A stretch of 64,000 bases of DNA from Henriciella sp. (GCF_029937755.1 NZ_JAPYPG010000001.1:868001-932000), one strand, 5' to 3'; shown: positions 25,885 to 35,069, counted from the stretch's first letter. Numbers and translations: made by a program. The notes: a model not told the origin generated them from the sequence alone.

Positions 25885-26472
25885 ATGACAAAGCGTGTTT
25901 TCATCTGGGTTGCGCACCCGAAGGCCGGGTCGCTCTGTGCGGCGCTGGCTGACGCCTATCAGTCGGGGGTCGAGGCGAATGGAGCCGAGACGATTCGCAT
26001 GGATCTGTCGGAGATGGACTTCGACCCTCATTTCGAAGGCTATGGAGCGGACACTCCGGCGCTCGAACCGGCGCTCATCGACTGGCAGGGGGCAATTGCC
26101 TGGGCCGATCATGTGATGGTGATCCACCCTTACTGGTGGGGCGGGATGCCGACACGGGCAAAAGCCGTGCTCGACCGGGCGCTGACCCCGGGCTTCGGCT
26201 TCAAATATCATGAGAAGGGTGCTGCCTGGGACAAGCTGCTCAAGGGCAAGACGGCTGACGGCATTATCACCTCCGACACACCACCGCTGATCGATACGCT
26301 TCTCTACCAGAAGCCTGCCCGCCGGGTGCTGAAGAACCAGGTGTTTGGCTTCTGCGGCATGAAGGTCCGCCGGGTCGTGCAGATCGGCTCTGTGAAGCTC
26401 GCCTCAAAAAGAAAAATCCAGAGCTGGTTCGGCCGCATGCGCCGGATGGGTGAACGCGCTGCGCTCAGCTGA
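25885..26472 (+). CDS. NAD(P)H-dependent oxidoreductase, flavodoxin-like fold
   Basis: A 195-residue protein of the Flavodoxin_2 family, related to quinone reductases such as KefF/MdaB/NQO. Visible are the FMN/FAD phosphate loop HPKAGSL near the N-terminus and PYWWGGMPTRAKAVLDRAL, the conserved WxxxPxxxKxxxDR element. It probably reduces quinones or similar electrophiles with two electrons. It is the first gene downstream of the operator array, followed after 20 bases by DUF4345. Confidence 0.87.
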   Translation: MTKRVFIWVAHPKAGSLCAALADAYQSGVEANGAETIRMDLSEMDFDPHFEGYGADTPALEPALIDWQGAIAWADHVMVIHPYWWGGMPTRAKAVLDRALTPGFGFKYHEKGAAWDKLLKGKTADGIITSDTPPLIDTLLYQKPARRVLKNQVFGFCGMKVRRVVQIGSVKLASKRKIQSWFGRMRRMGERAALS

Positions 26473-26492
26473 CCAGCCAAAAGGAGACGACA

Positions 26493-26897
26493 ATGAAACG
26501 CGCAATAACGATGACAGTCTGCGCCGTATCGGGCGTGGTTATTACCGGGGTTGGACTGGGCCTGCTCTTCTGGCCTCACAGCATGCATGCCGCAAACGGC
26601 ATTGCCCTGGGGGGCGAGGCAGGCCTGCTTTCGGAAACGAGAGCGCCTGGCGGCTTTCTGCTATTGGTCGGTGCCTTCATCCTGGCAAGCCTGGTCCGGC
26701 CTGGCTGGCGCTACGCCGCCCTCGTCGCAACCGCTCTTGTCAATGGTGGCTGGGCGGCTGGCCGGCTCGTCAGCGCCGCCTTTGACGGCCTGCCGCCGCA
26801 GGCCCTGCTGGCGGCCTTCACCATCGAGGTCACGCTTGCCGGCCTTGCCGTCGGCCTTCTCGCCACGCCCGCAGCCCGCAAGGAGGCCTGGTCATGA
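26493..26897 (+). CDS. DUF4345 family membrane protein
   Basis: A 134-residue protein with four predicted membrane helices. SETRAPGGFLLLVGAFILA between helices 1 and 2 is the most conserved family block. Members are often found beside TetR regulators and oxidoreductases; no biochemical role is known. Its end overlaps the DUF1772 start by an ATGA. Confidence 0.68.
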   Translation: MKRAITMTVCAVSGVVITGVGLGLLFWPHSMHAANGIALGGEAGLLSETRAPGGFLLLVGAFILASLVRPGWRYAALVATALVNGGWAAGRLVSAAFDGLPPQALLAAFTIEVTLAGLAVGLLATPAARKEAWS

Positions 26898-27382
26898 GTG
26901 AGCACATTCTCGTTTACACATTACTGGCCTTGGGCGTGGCGAGCACGCTGGTGGCCGGCGTCTTCCAGGCCTTTTCGGATTTTGTGATGCGCGGTCTCGT
27001 CGCCGCCGAGCCGATGGGCGGCGCGCAGTCCATGCAGATGATCAACCGGACCGTGATGCGATCGGTCTTCCTGGTCCTGCTACTGGGACTGGTGCCGGTG
27101 ACCCTCGCCGTCAGTCTTGTTGCGCAGTTTGGCGTTGATGGCGCGGCACGCGGCTGGATCCACGCCGGAACGGCGGTCTATCTCGTGAGCGTTTTCCTGG
27201 TGACGATGCTCGGCAATGTGCCGATGAACAATCGCCTCGACCGGATGGTGCCGTCCGAGCAGGCGACCGCACGATACTGGGACCATTATGGCCGGGTCTG
27301 GACGCGGTGGAACCATGTCCGCACGCTGGGTTCGTTTGCTGCCGGGGTGTGTTTTATCGTTGCCGCGCTGGCCCTCGCCTGA
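26894..27382 (+). CDS. DUF1772 / anthrone oxygenase-like membrane protein
   Basis: A 162-residue membrane protein with four predicted helices. NVPMNNRLDRM and the C-terminal WTRWNHVRTLGSFAAG are the family's conserved polar motifs (N-x-P-x-N and W-N-x-x-R). Fungal members are described as anthrone oxygenases or related aromatic oxidases. With the upstream oxidoreductase it may act on a quinone or another redox compound at the membrane. It ends 4 bases from the convergent phospholipase-like gene. Confidence 0.75.
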   Translation: MSEHILVYTLLALGVASTLVAGVFQAFSDFVMRGLVAAEPMGGAQSMQMINRTVMRSVFLVLLLGLVPVTLAVSLVAQFGVDGAARGWIHAGTAVYLVSVFLVTMLGNVPMNNRLDRMVPSEQATARYWDHYGRVWTRWNHVRTLGSFAAGVCFIVAALALA

Positions 27383-27386
27383 GCGC

Positions 27387-28886
27387 TCAGACAGAGTCCT
27401 TTGCGAGGTCGATCCAGTGGTCGACCTCGTCGGCGTTCGGGGCATTGTTGTCGGAAATGATGCGCCGGACATAGGGCTTCTGGAAGTGCATGGTGGCCGC
27501 CATTAGCAGGTCTGCCGCCTTCGCTTCGGCCAAGTCGTCGGCTGAGCGTATGCCCGCGCCAACAAGCAGCTGGACATCATGAACGCGCAGGCTGGGGATC
27601 GACATTTTCAGGGCTGTCTGGTCCTGCCAGTCGAGAACGGTTTCCGCGGTGATGTGGCGTGCGTCGAGCGCCTCGGCGGTGGTTTCCGGGTCGGTGCCGA
27701 GCAGGTCGCGGATCGTGTAAATGCCGATGTCATAGAGCCGGGCCGCCGTTTTCTTGCCGATCGAGGGCGCGTCGACGACATCGCTCTTCAGGGTGAGATG
27801 GGTGTCGGGCGTCGCCTCCGCCTCCGGGGCCTCTGCTGCGGGCGCTGGCGCGGGCGAATCGATCGTTTCGGGGGCGGAACGATCTGTCTGTTCTGTAATG
27901 TTTTCGGGTATGGGCATGCGGGGTGCATGTTTTGAGCCCAGGGGCGCGAGCGGGCGCGCATCGAGCTCCTTCACAGGGATGCGCAGCACCGTTTCGGCGT
28001 GCAGTTTCCGGATCGCCTTGTCGTCGTCCGGCAGCGTCTTCACTACCTTGCCGGTCTCCTGCAGCTCCTTGTACATCGCCGCGACCGTCTTGCGGTCAGC
28101 CGCGTTTTCCATCTTCTTCGTCATCCACTGCACCGGCACATCCAGCGTGGCGAGATAGCCGCGCACGGTGAGGTTCACCTTTTTCGGCGTGACGGCGGCC
28201 TCGGCAAAGGCGTTTTCGTAGAGCAGGCTGATGCCGCGTGTGGCATAGGCCACGAGATCGGAAATGATGTCGAGCAGGGTTTCATCAAGTCCGGCGGGCG
28301 GATCTTTCACGCCGGCATGGATGTCGTAATGATCGATGAAATCCTGATAATGCGGGTGAGAGCGTTTGGCGCCGGCAAGCACCATGTCGGAGACGAAGCC
28401 CGAGCCGCAATGGCGTTCGATGTCGGGATATCCCTTTTGCTCTATCCGGCGAACGATCTCACCGCGGGACTTGGCGATCGACCATTCCAGCGCGCGGTGG
28501 ATGGCGCCTTCCTCCTCGCTCTGGGCGGTATGGAAGGGCTGGATCGGGTCGGCATAGTAATGGCTGAGCACGCCCAGCGCATAGGCGGCATGGCTCCATT
28601 TCTTCTCGCGAAGCGCGACGACAGCCTTGCCATACCAGTCGGCGGCCGCATCGCGCGCGCCGCCCCATTCGCCTTCGGAGACGTGGAGGACATGGTTGCG
28701 GAAGTCCCTGAACTCGGAGTCCGGTGCCTTGGCGCCCGCAAGCAGCGAGGGGTGTTCCGACAGCATCAGGTCATGCCACCGCTCAGCGTCCTTGCCCTCG
28801 ATCAGGGCGAGTGCGTCCATCACGATGAAGTGGTGGGTCGACCGGCAATGATGGGCGGTAATGACGTTTCTGAGCAAATTGGCCAT
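27387..28886 (-). CDS. Zinc-dependent phospholipase C-like protein fused to DUF4332
   Basis: A 499-residue protein without signal peptide. The N-terminal half looks like the all-helical zinc-dependent phospholipase C/S1-P1 nuclease superfamily, judged from many His/Asp residues in the right places: HHCRSTHHF (12-20), NHVLHVSE (64-71), and LSHYYADPIQPFHT (107-120) with H109 and H119, then H130. After a Pro/Ala/Glu linker (about 320-365), the C-terminus resembles DUF4332, a helix-hairpin-helix pair (APSIGKKTAARLYDIGIYTI). Phospholipases of this family are usually exported; lack of a signal and presence of a possible DNA-binding domain are odd. A CtrA box lies upstream. Confidence 0.72.
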   Translation of the reverse strand: MANLLRNVITAHHCRSTHHFIVMDALALIEGKDAERWHDLMLSEHPSLLAGAKAPDSEFRDFRNHVLHVSEGEWGGARDAAADWYGKAVVALREKKWSHAAYALGVLSHYYADPIQPFHTAQSEEEGAIHRALEWSIAKSRGEIVRRIEQKGYPDIERHCGSGFVSDMVLAGAKRSHPHYQDFIDHYDIHAGVKDPPAGLDETLLDIISDLVAYATRGISLLYENAFAEAAVTPKKVNLTVRGYLATLDVPVQWMTKKMENAADRKTVAAMYKELQETGKVVKTLPDDDKAIRKLHAETVLRIPVKELDARPLAPLGSKHAPRMPIPENITEQTDRSAPETIDSPAPAPAAEAPEAEATPDTHLTLKSDVVDAPSIGKKTAARLYDIGIYTIRDLLGTDPETTAEALDARHITAETVLDWQDQTALKMSIPSLRVHDVQLLVGAGIRSADDLAEAKAADLLMAATMHFQKPYVRRIISDNNAPNADEVDHWIDLAKDSV

Positions 28887-28931
28887 AGCGTTCGGTTCCG
28901 GAATTAACCGCTTGATAAGGCCGCGCTTTGG

Positions 28932-28947
28932 TTAATGTCCGTTTAAC
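28932..28947. promoter_or_regulatory. CtrA box (TTAA-N7-TTAAC)
   Basis: TTAATGTCCGTTTAAC is an exact match to the CtrA consensus TTAA-N7-TTAAC. It lies 46 bases upstream of the start codon of the phospholipase-like gene. A separate half-site, TTAACC, is at 28904. CtrA is the master regulator of the alphaproteobacterial cell cycle; the window's RcdA acts on its degradation in Caulobacter. Confidence 0.68.
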
Positions 28948-28960
28948 CCTTTGGCCGGGC

Positions 28961-30373
28961 TCATTCCGCCTGCTCGGCCATCGCAGGATGCCGGGCCGTT
29001 TCGATCGCGGCCATCAACTCCGCATCGCGGAAGGGCTTGCGGATTATGGGGCAGGCCGAGAGGACTTCGGTGATGCCTTCCAGCTCCTCATATCCGGTGC
29101 AGAATACGACCGGCACACCGGCCATGACCAGTTCCTCGGCAAAATTGAAGGAGCGTTCGCCCGAGAGATTGCTGTCGAGCAGGGCGATGTCCGGAAGGCC
29201 ATGAGAAATGGTTTCGCGGGCATGGGCGATTGTGCTTGCCGGACCCATCACCTCAAAGCCTGCATCCTGCAGGCGGAACTCAAGATCGATCGCGGTCAAC
29301 GCTTCGTCTTCAAGGACCAGGATGGATGGTTTGCCGTGTTGCTTGCGTGGGCCCGTCCTCTTGCCAGGCTCGGCCTGGTCTGCCTCTGCCGGCCCCTCGT
29401 CTCGGGTGAGCCTGATCTCGACGGCCAGCCCATCGGAATGCCAGGTCCGCTCCAGCGTGCCGCCGGCATGGTCTGCAATGATCCGGTCGAGCAGCTGCGT
29501 CCCGAAGCCTGAGCTTTGCGGCGGGTTGAGGCCGGTGCCGCCTGTCTCACGCCAGCTGATGGAAATGCCGTCCGGGCGCTCGACCCATGAAATGCCGATA
29601 CGGCCCTGCGGATGCGACAGGGCGCCATACTTGGCGGCATTGGTCGCAAGTTCGTGAATGATCAGGGCCAGCGTCTGTGCCGTCTCAGGCGACAGGGTGA
29701 CCGGCTCACCGCTCAGCGTGATCCGGTTTGCGGCATCATCGCTGAAAGAGGATGTTTCGTCATGGAGCAGGGTGCGCAGTTCGGCACCGTGCCATTGCGA
29801 GGCGGCAAGCAGGCTGTGCGTGCGCGCCAGGGATCCGATACGGCCTTCGACGGCGGCCTTGTAGTCTTTGATTGAGTCAGCCCGCGTCAGGTTCACGACC
29901 GATTGTGCCACCGCCAGCGCATTCTTGGCGCGGTGATCGATCTCCCGCATGATCAGGGTCTGGCGTTCCTCGATCCGCTTCTGCTCGGTGATATCGGTAT
30001 TGGTGCCGAACCAGCGGATGATGTTGCCTTCCGTGTCGCGAATGGGGACGGCGCGCGACAGGAACCAGCGATAATCGCCGTCCTTGCTGCGCAGCGGGAA
30101 GGTATCCTCCCATGGCTCGCCGGTCTCGAAGGCGCGATTGAAGTGCTTGGCCACCCGGTCGACATGATCGGGATGATGCACGGCTTTCCAGCCCCAGCCC
30201 TGCATGTCCTCAAGCGTGGTGCCAGTGAAATCGAACCAGCGCTGATTGTACCAGAAGATCCAGCCATCCGGCCGGGTCATCCAGGCCAGCTGCGGAATCG
30301 AATTGGCGAGCATATGGAAGTCGGCTTCCAGCTGCGCATAGCTGTGCTGAAGGGCCTTGTAACGTTCCGGCAT
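28961..30373 (-). CDS. PAS-HWE histidine kinase with C-terminal receiver
   Basis: A 470-residue cytoplasmic hybrid kinase. Residues about 20-130 form a PAS domain of the PAS_3 type (LANSIPQLAWMTRPDGWIFW; WYNQRWFDFTG). The HWE signature follows: EIDHRAKNALAVAQ with phospho-His147, N-box HELATNAAKYGAL with Asn245, and W-x-E at 274-276 (SWRETG). A receiver occupies about 350-465, with phosphoacceptor Asp400 (IALLDSNLSG) and the Lys in RKPF. HWE kinases are common in light or stress sensing; the input here is unknown. GGAG precedes the ATG. Confidence 0.9.
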   Translation of the reverse strand: MPERYKALQHSYAQLEADFHMLANSIPQLAWMTRPDGWIFWYNQRWFDFTGTTLEDMQGWGWKAVHHPDHVDRVAKHFNRAFETGEPWEDTFPLRSKDGDYRWFLSRAVPIRDTEGNIIRWFGTNTDITEQKRIEERQTLIMREIDHRAKNALAVAQSVVNLTRADSIKDYKAAVEGRIGSLARTHSLLAASQWHGAELRTLLHDETSSFSDDAANRITLSGEPVTLSPETAQTLALIIHELATNAAKYGALSHPQGRIGISWVERPDGISISWRETGGTGLNPPQSSGFGTQLLDRIIADHAGGTLERTWHSDGLAVEIRLTRDEGPAEADQAEPGKRTGPRKQHGKPSILVLEDEALTAIDLEFRLQDAGFEVMGPASTIAHARETISHGLPDIALLDSNLSGERSFNFAEELVMAGVPVVFCTGYEELEGITEVLSACPIIRKPFRDAELMAAIETARHPAMAEQAE

Positions 30374-30515
30374 TCATTCTCCACGTCCGCAACTCACGGA
30401 CGCCTCACCAAACACGCACATAGTATACACACCCATAACGTGTGCGCTAGCGGGCGCCTGCCGCCGGAAGACGGGACGAATTTCGCAGGAAGTCAGCCGT
30501 CTGGGCGTAGAAGAC

Positions 30516-31496
30516 CTAGACCGCCACGTTCAGCAGGATCTTGCCGATATGGCCTCCCTTGGCCATTCGCGCCTGAGCCGTTTCCGCTTCATCGAGACCG
30601 AATGTCTGGTCGATGACCGGCCGGATGTCGCCAGCGGCCACCATCGGCCAGAATTCTTCCTCTATGGCCGCGCGGATCTCGGCCTTTTCCTCGACCGGGC
30701 GGGCCCGGAGCGTCGTGCCGGTGAGGATCAGGCGCTTGACCATGAGGTAGATCAGGTTGAGCTCGACCTTGGAGCCGTTGAGATAGGCGATGTTACAGAT
30801 GCGCCCGTTCACACGCGCCGCAGATATGTTCTTCTGGACATAATCGCCGCCGACCATGTCGAGGATGACATCGGCGCCGCCGCCATCCTTCACCACGGTC
30901 TCGAAGTCTTCTTCCTTGTAATTGATCGCGCGGGTAGCGCCGAGCGTTTCGGCCGCCTTGCACTTTTCCGCCGAGCCGGCCGTGGTCCAGATCTCGGAGG
31001 CGCCCGCGCGTTTCACCATCTGGATCGCCATGGAGCCGATGCCTGATGTGCCGCCATGGACGAGCACGGTCTCGCCCTTTTTGAAGGCGCAGCGCATGAA
31101 AATGTTGGCATAGACCGTCATCATCGCTTCCGGCAGGGCGGCGGCCTGCAGCAGGGTGAGGTTTTCCGGAACGGGAAGGAGCGAGCCTTCATCGACAGCG
31201 CAGAATTCGGCATAGCCGCCGCCTGCGAGCAGGGCGCAGACCCGGTCGCCTTCCTTCCACTTCGTCACCTTCTCGCCCACAGCGGCCACCGTGCCGGAGC
31301 ATTCCAGCCCCATGATCTCGGAGGCGCCGGGCGGGGGCGGATAGTGACCGGCGCGCTGGACGAGGTCGGCGCGGTTGAGCCCGGCAGCGGCCACTTTTAC
31401 CAGCACGTCGTGCGGGCCGATGTCCGGACGCGGAACGTCGCCAAGTTTCAGCGCTTCGCCGCCTTCGGCCACGATCGCCTTCATCATATCGCTCAT
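30516..31496 (-). CDS. NAD(P)H-quinone oxidoreductase, PIG3/zeta-crystallin type
   Basis: A 326-residue medium-chain dehydrogenase/reductase without the catalytic zinc. GLNRADLVQRAGHYPPPPGA is the hallmark of the PIG3 group, GGTSGIG and the following Rossmann fold bind NADPH. It reduces quinones. The ATG at 31496 follows AGGAGGAGTG; the frame continues upstream without similarity. It is divergent from DUF1192/rcdA, a gene order I recognise from other Alphaproteobacteria. Confidence 0.9.
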   Translation of the reverse strand: MSDMMKAIVAEGGEALKLGDVPRPDIGPHDVLVKVAAAGLNRADLVQRAGHYPPPPGASEIMGLECSGTVAAVGEKVTKWKEGDRVCALLAGGGYAEFCAVDEGSLLPVPENLTLLQAAALPEAMMTVYANIFMRCAFKKGETVLVHGGTSGIGSMAIQMVKRAGASEIWTTAGSAEKCKAAETLGATRAINYKEEDFETVVKDGGGADVILDMVGGDYVQKNISAARVNGRICNIAYLNGSKVELNLIYLMVKRLILTGTTLRARPVEEKAEIRAAIEEEFWPMVAAGDIRPVIDQTFGLDEAETAQARMAKGGHIGKILLNVAV

Positions 31497-31614
31497 CTGC
31501 ACTCCTCCTGTGGGCCGCAAGGCTGCGCTGGCCTTCGAATCAAGGCTTGATTTCGCAGCGTGGCTGTCCTTGCCTGATGGCGAGAAGGCCTAAAGGCATG
31601 GAGGCGTGCGATCA

Positions 31615-31785
31615 ATGTTCGAGAATGACCCACCAAAACCGGCCAAGCTCGATCTGGAACAGCTGTCGGTCGACGAGCTGAAGCAGCGTATCGAGGCGTT
31701 GAAGGCCGACATTGCCGCGTGTGAGGCGGAGATCGAAAAGAAGCAGGCGCATAAATCCGCCGCTGACGACTTCTTCAAATCATGA
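31615..31785 (+). CDS. DUF1192 small protein
   Basis: A 56-residue acidic helical protein. LDLEQLSVDELKQRIEALKA and the C-terminal AADDFFKS are the DUF1192 signature. It likely forms a short coiled coil; no function is known. It precedes rcdA on the same strand by 112 bases. It is shorter than common ORF cut-offs but the match is clear. Confidence 0.85.
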   Translation: MFENDPPKPAKLDLEQLSVDELKQRIEALKADIAACEAEIEKKQAHKSAADDFFKS

Positions 31786-31897
31786 GGCGTGGGTCTTGCA
31801 TCTTTAAGACCCTTTAAACTTCGTCACGGCTAATGTTACCCACGGATTCGTCCGCGCGCGCTAAGCTGGAAAAGACAGAGAAGGCTACAGACCGCCC

Positions 31898-32449
31898 ATG
31901 GCAGCGACACCTGAACAGAGCCCTGAGGACAGCGAACTCTCCATGCCGGAGTTCGCTGCAAGCCGCGTTTTCGAACGGGTGTTTGCAGATGGTATGGCGC
32001 TGGTCGAAGAGGCGGCCTCCTATCTCGATGGGCCGGGCCGCGACATGGCCAAGCAGCTGCCGCGCGAAGCGGGCCTCACCTATGCGGCCTGGAGCATGGA
32101 GCTGACCTCCAAGCTGATGCAGGCGGCCAGCTGGCTCGTCATGCAGAAGGCGGTGCGCGACGGCGACATGCCCCGCAGCGACGCGCTGAAGCAGAAATAC
32201 CGCATCCATCGCGATGGTCCGCCACTCGACGCCGCGAAACAGCGCGGACGCGGCCTGCCGGACCATTTCCTCGACCTGGTCGATGAGGCGGAAAACCTGT
32301 TTTCGCGCATCTGCCGGCTGGATGCCGCGATCTATGTCGATGGCCATTCCGGCGAGGCGAGCCCCGTCAAACGTCAGATCGATGAGCTGAAGGCCGCTGC
32401 CGAGGATGGCGCTTTCGATCCGCTGCGCATCTGGGGCCGGGCGCGGTAG
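31898..32449 (+). CDS. rcdA: RcdA, CtrA-proteolysis adaptor (DUF1465)
   Basis: A 183-residue helical protein of the DUF1465 family. In Caulobacter crescentus RcdA works with CpdR and PopA to hand CtrA and other substrates to ClpXP at the G1-S transition. The conserved block YAAWSMELTSKLMQAASWL and the segment RLDAAIYVDGH are present; the last 30 residues are variable as in the family. It stands 112 bases after DUF1192. A TTAA-N6-TTAA sequence at 31804-31817, one base short of a CtrA box, lies upstream. It marks the organism as having the alphaproteobacterial cell-cycle pathway. Confidence 0.85.
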   Translation: MAATPEQSPEDSELSMPEFAASRVFERVFADGMALVEEAASYLDGPGRDMAKQLPREAGLTYAAWSMELTSKLMQAASWLVMQKAVRDGDMPRSDALKQKYRIHRDGPPLDAAKQRGRGLPDHFLDLVDEAENLFSRICRLDAAIYVDGHSGEASPVKRQIDELKAAAEDGAFDPLRIWGRAR

Positions 32450-32454
32450 TCGTC

Positions 32455-32913
32455 CTACCGCCTGAGCACAATCCGCATATTCTCGACCGACACTTCCCGT
32501 CCGTCCTCCGTCACGAAGGCGGTGCGCACGGACTGGCGGCTTTGTGTGTCGGTGAAGCTGATCGGCGGCTGGCCTTCGCCATCGAGCCACTGGTCGCCCC
32601 ATTGGGTCAGCGCGATCAGGACCGGCCTGAGCGCTTCGCCCTTGTCGGTGAGGACATATTCAGGACGCGCGCGGCGACCCTCGACCTTGTAGGTCCGCTT
32701 GTCGAGCAGGCCGGTTTCCACCAGTGACTTCAGGCGCCCTGACAGGATGGTGCGCGGTGTGCCGAGTTCGGTCTGGAAATCGTCGAAGCGGCGCACGCCA
32801 TACAGAGCCGAGCGCAGGATAAGCAGCGTCCAGCGGTCGCCAATCTCGTTGACGGCGCGGGCCAGGTTGCAGCGTTCGGGCGGGACGGGGGATTTGCGGG
32901 ATAGCGGAACCAT
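32455..32913 (-). CDS. HxlR family transcriptional regulator
   Basis: A 152-residue winged-helix regulator. The N-terminal Cys in PPERCNLARAVNEIGDRWTL and the wing LVETGLLDKRTY plus RPEYVLTDKGEAL are characteristic of HxlR/MarR-type regulators that sense electrophiles or redox. The ATG at 32913 is chosen because the family begins there; the frame continues upstream without similarity. Its target is not obvious. The plus-strand PH-like gene starts 132 bases away. Confidence 0.9.
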   Translation of the reverse strand: MVPLSRKSPVPPERCNLARAVNEIGDRWTLLILRSALYGVRRFDDFQTELGTPRTILSGRLKSLVETGLLDKRTYKVEGRRARPEYVLTDKGEALRPVLIALTQWGDQWLDGEGQPPISFTDTQSRQSVRTAFVTEDGREVSVENMRIVLRR

Positions 32914-33045
32914 AGGCAAAACCTTGCATGGGTTCGTCTTCCAAATCCAGACCTTTCGACGCCTGCAAGGCCGATTTCCGCTTCGCATGGCTGGATGTGG
33001 CTGTTAGACTTTGCCGCTCTCCCAGCCGCCTGCGAGCCAGCTGCC

Positions 33046-33444
33046 ATGTCCGCGCCCAAGAAATATATCGACAAGCGCATCGCCAATGCCCTGATCCCGA
33101 AGGCGCAGGCCAAGGGCATGATGGGCGGGCTGACCAGCGCGGTCGCCAAGCAGACCATGGGCGGGCTCTGGGTCGGCGGGAATGCCTGGCTGACCGCCGA
33201 GGAGCTGAGCTTCGAACCGAACGCGCTCAACCGTCACTACCATCTCAACCCTGAAGACCTGACAGCCTCAGTGCGGCTTGTGGATGTGAACGATGTGACC
33301 TGGCGCAAGGGCCTGGTCACCAGTATCATCGACATTGAAGCCGCCGACGAGAAGCTCTCCATCCGCTGCTACAAGTCGAAGCCTTTTGCCGATGCGATCC
33401 GTCAGGCGGTGGAGGCCGCAAAGGCCGCTGAAGCCAGGCCCTGA
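33046..33444 (+). CDS. Hypothetical protein with PH/GRAM-like core
   Basis: A 132-residue protein, function unknown. The middle part (GGNAWLTAEELSFEPNALNR, then VRLVDVNDVTWRKGLVTSII) follows the alternating beta pattern of PH/GRAM-like domains, and IRCYKSKPFADAIRQAVE resembles their final helix. The N-terminus is basic and glycine-rich (MMGGLTSAVAK). It may bind lipid or protein at the membrane, but that is inference from pattern only. It is divergent from the HxlR regulator and upstream of mdh. Confidence 0.6.
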   Translation: MSAPKKYIDKRIANALIPKAQAKGMMGGLTSAVAKQTMGGLWVGGNAWLTAEELSFEPNALNRHYHLNPEDLTASVRLVDVNDVTWRKGLVTSIIDIEAADEKLSIRCYKSKPFADAIRQAVEAAKAAEARP

Positions 33445-33493
33445 TGCCTCTGCGGCACAGCTGGCAGTTTCCTTCCGTGAAAATCTGATCTAG

Positions 33494-34501
<1,008 letters not shown>

Positions 34502-34527
34502 GCGGATCGACGTCTCAGGACTTCAAG

Positions 34528-34558
34528 GGGCCGGGCCAGGCATGGTCCGGCCCTTTTT
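34528..34558 (+). terminator. Terminator after mdh
   Basis: GGGCCGGGCC and GGTCCGGCCC form a 10-base stem with a 6-base loop, followed by five T residues, 27 bases after the mdh stop. Confidence 0.9.
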
Positions 34559-34562
34559 GTAT

Positions 34563-34910
34563 CTAGTGGTGATGATCGGAACGGTGGTCGCTATCATCCT
34601 CGGGCGAGTGATGCGTGCCATGGCTCTCATGGTCAGGGCCATAGGTTTCCATCTTCACCACTTCGCCGGTCCGGCCGCTGAGCTCGATTTCCAGCTTCAC
34701 GCCGTCGGCATTCGCGCCTTCGATTTCCCATAACCCGTCATCACGCTCGGTTTCCCAGATGTCGACCATGCCATGCTCGCGGGCAATTTCGACGGCCTGC
34801 TCGCGGCTGATCGTATAAAAACCGGCCCCTTCCTTGCTGTCCTTGGCCGCCGCCATGGGCGCCGGTGTCAGCATGGCAATCAGGACGAGCCCTGTGAGTG
34901 TGCGTTTCAT
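34563..34910 (-). CDS. Secreted PepSY-like protein with histidine-rich tail
   Basis: A 115-residue protein beginning with a signal peptide (MKRTLTGLVLIAMLTPAPMA, cut after AAA). A PepSY-like domain follows (YTISREQAVEIAREHGMVDI; LWEIEGANADGVKLEIELSG). The end is unusual: TYGPDHESHGTHHSPEDD and a final DHHH give a string of His/Asp residues that could bind Ni, Cu or Zn. PepSY domains are thought to inhibit peptidases or act in membrane redox complexes. It is divergent from the peroxiredoxin gene, 159 bases apart. Confidence 0.75.
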   Translation of the reverse strand: MKRTLTGLVLIAMLTPAPMAAAKDSKEGAGFYTISREQAVEIAREHGMVDIWETERDDGLWEIEGANADGVKLEIELSGRTGEVVKMETYGPDHESHGTHHSPEDDSDHRSDHHH

Positions 34911-35069
34911 CTTCGTCCTCCTTTTCAGGCGGCATTATAGCGCGCGCGGGGAGCACGCGCGTCATAAATCTCTGTCATGGTCAAAACCCCGTGAAGAGAA
35001 GCGATTGGTCTGTGCAGGCGGGGCCGGGAGGGCTAGACCGGGCAGGCCCAGAAAAGGAGGCTTTCCCTG

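Noticed and set aside
30384-30402. CGTCCG/CGGACG inverted repeat upstream of the HWE kinase gene
   Set aside because: Only 6 bases and no further support; likely chance.
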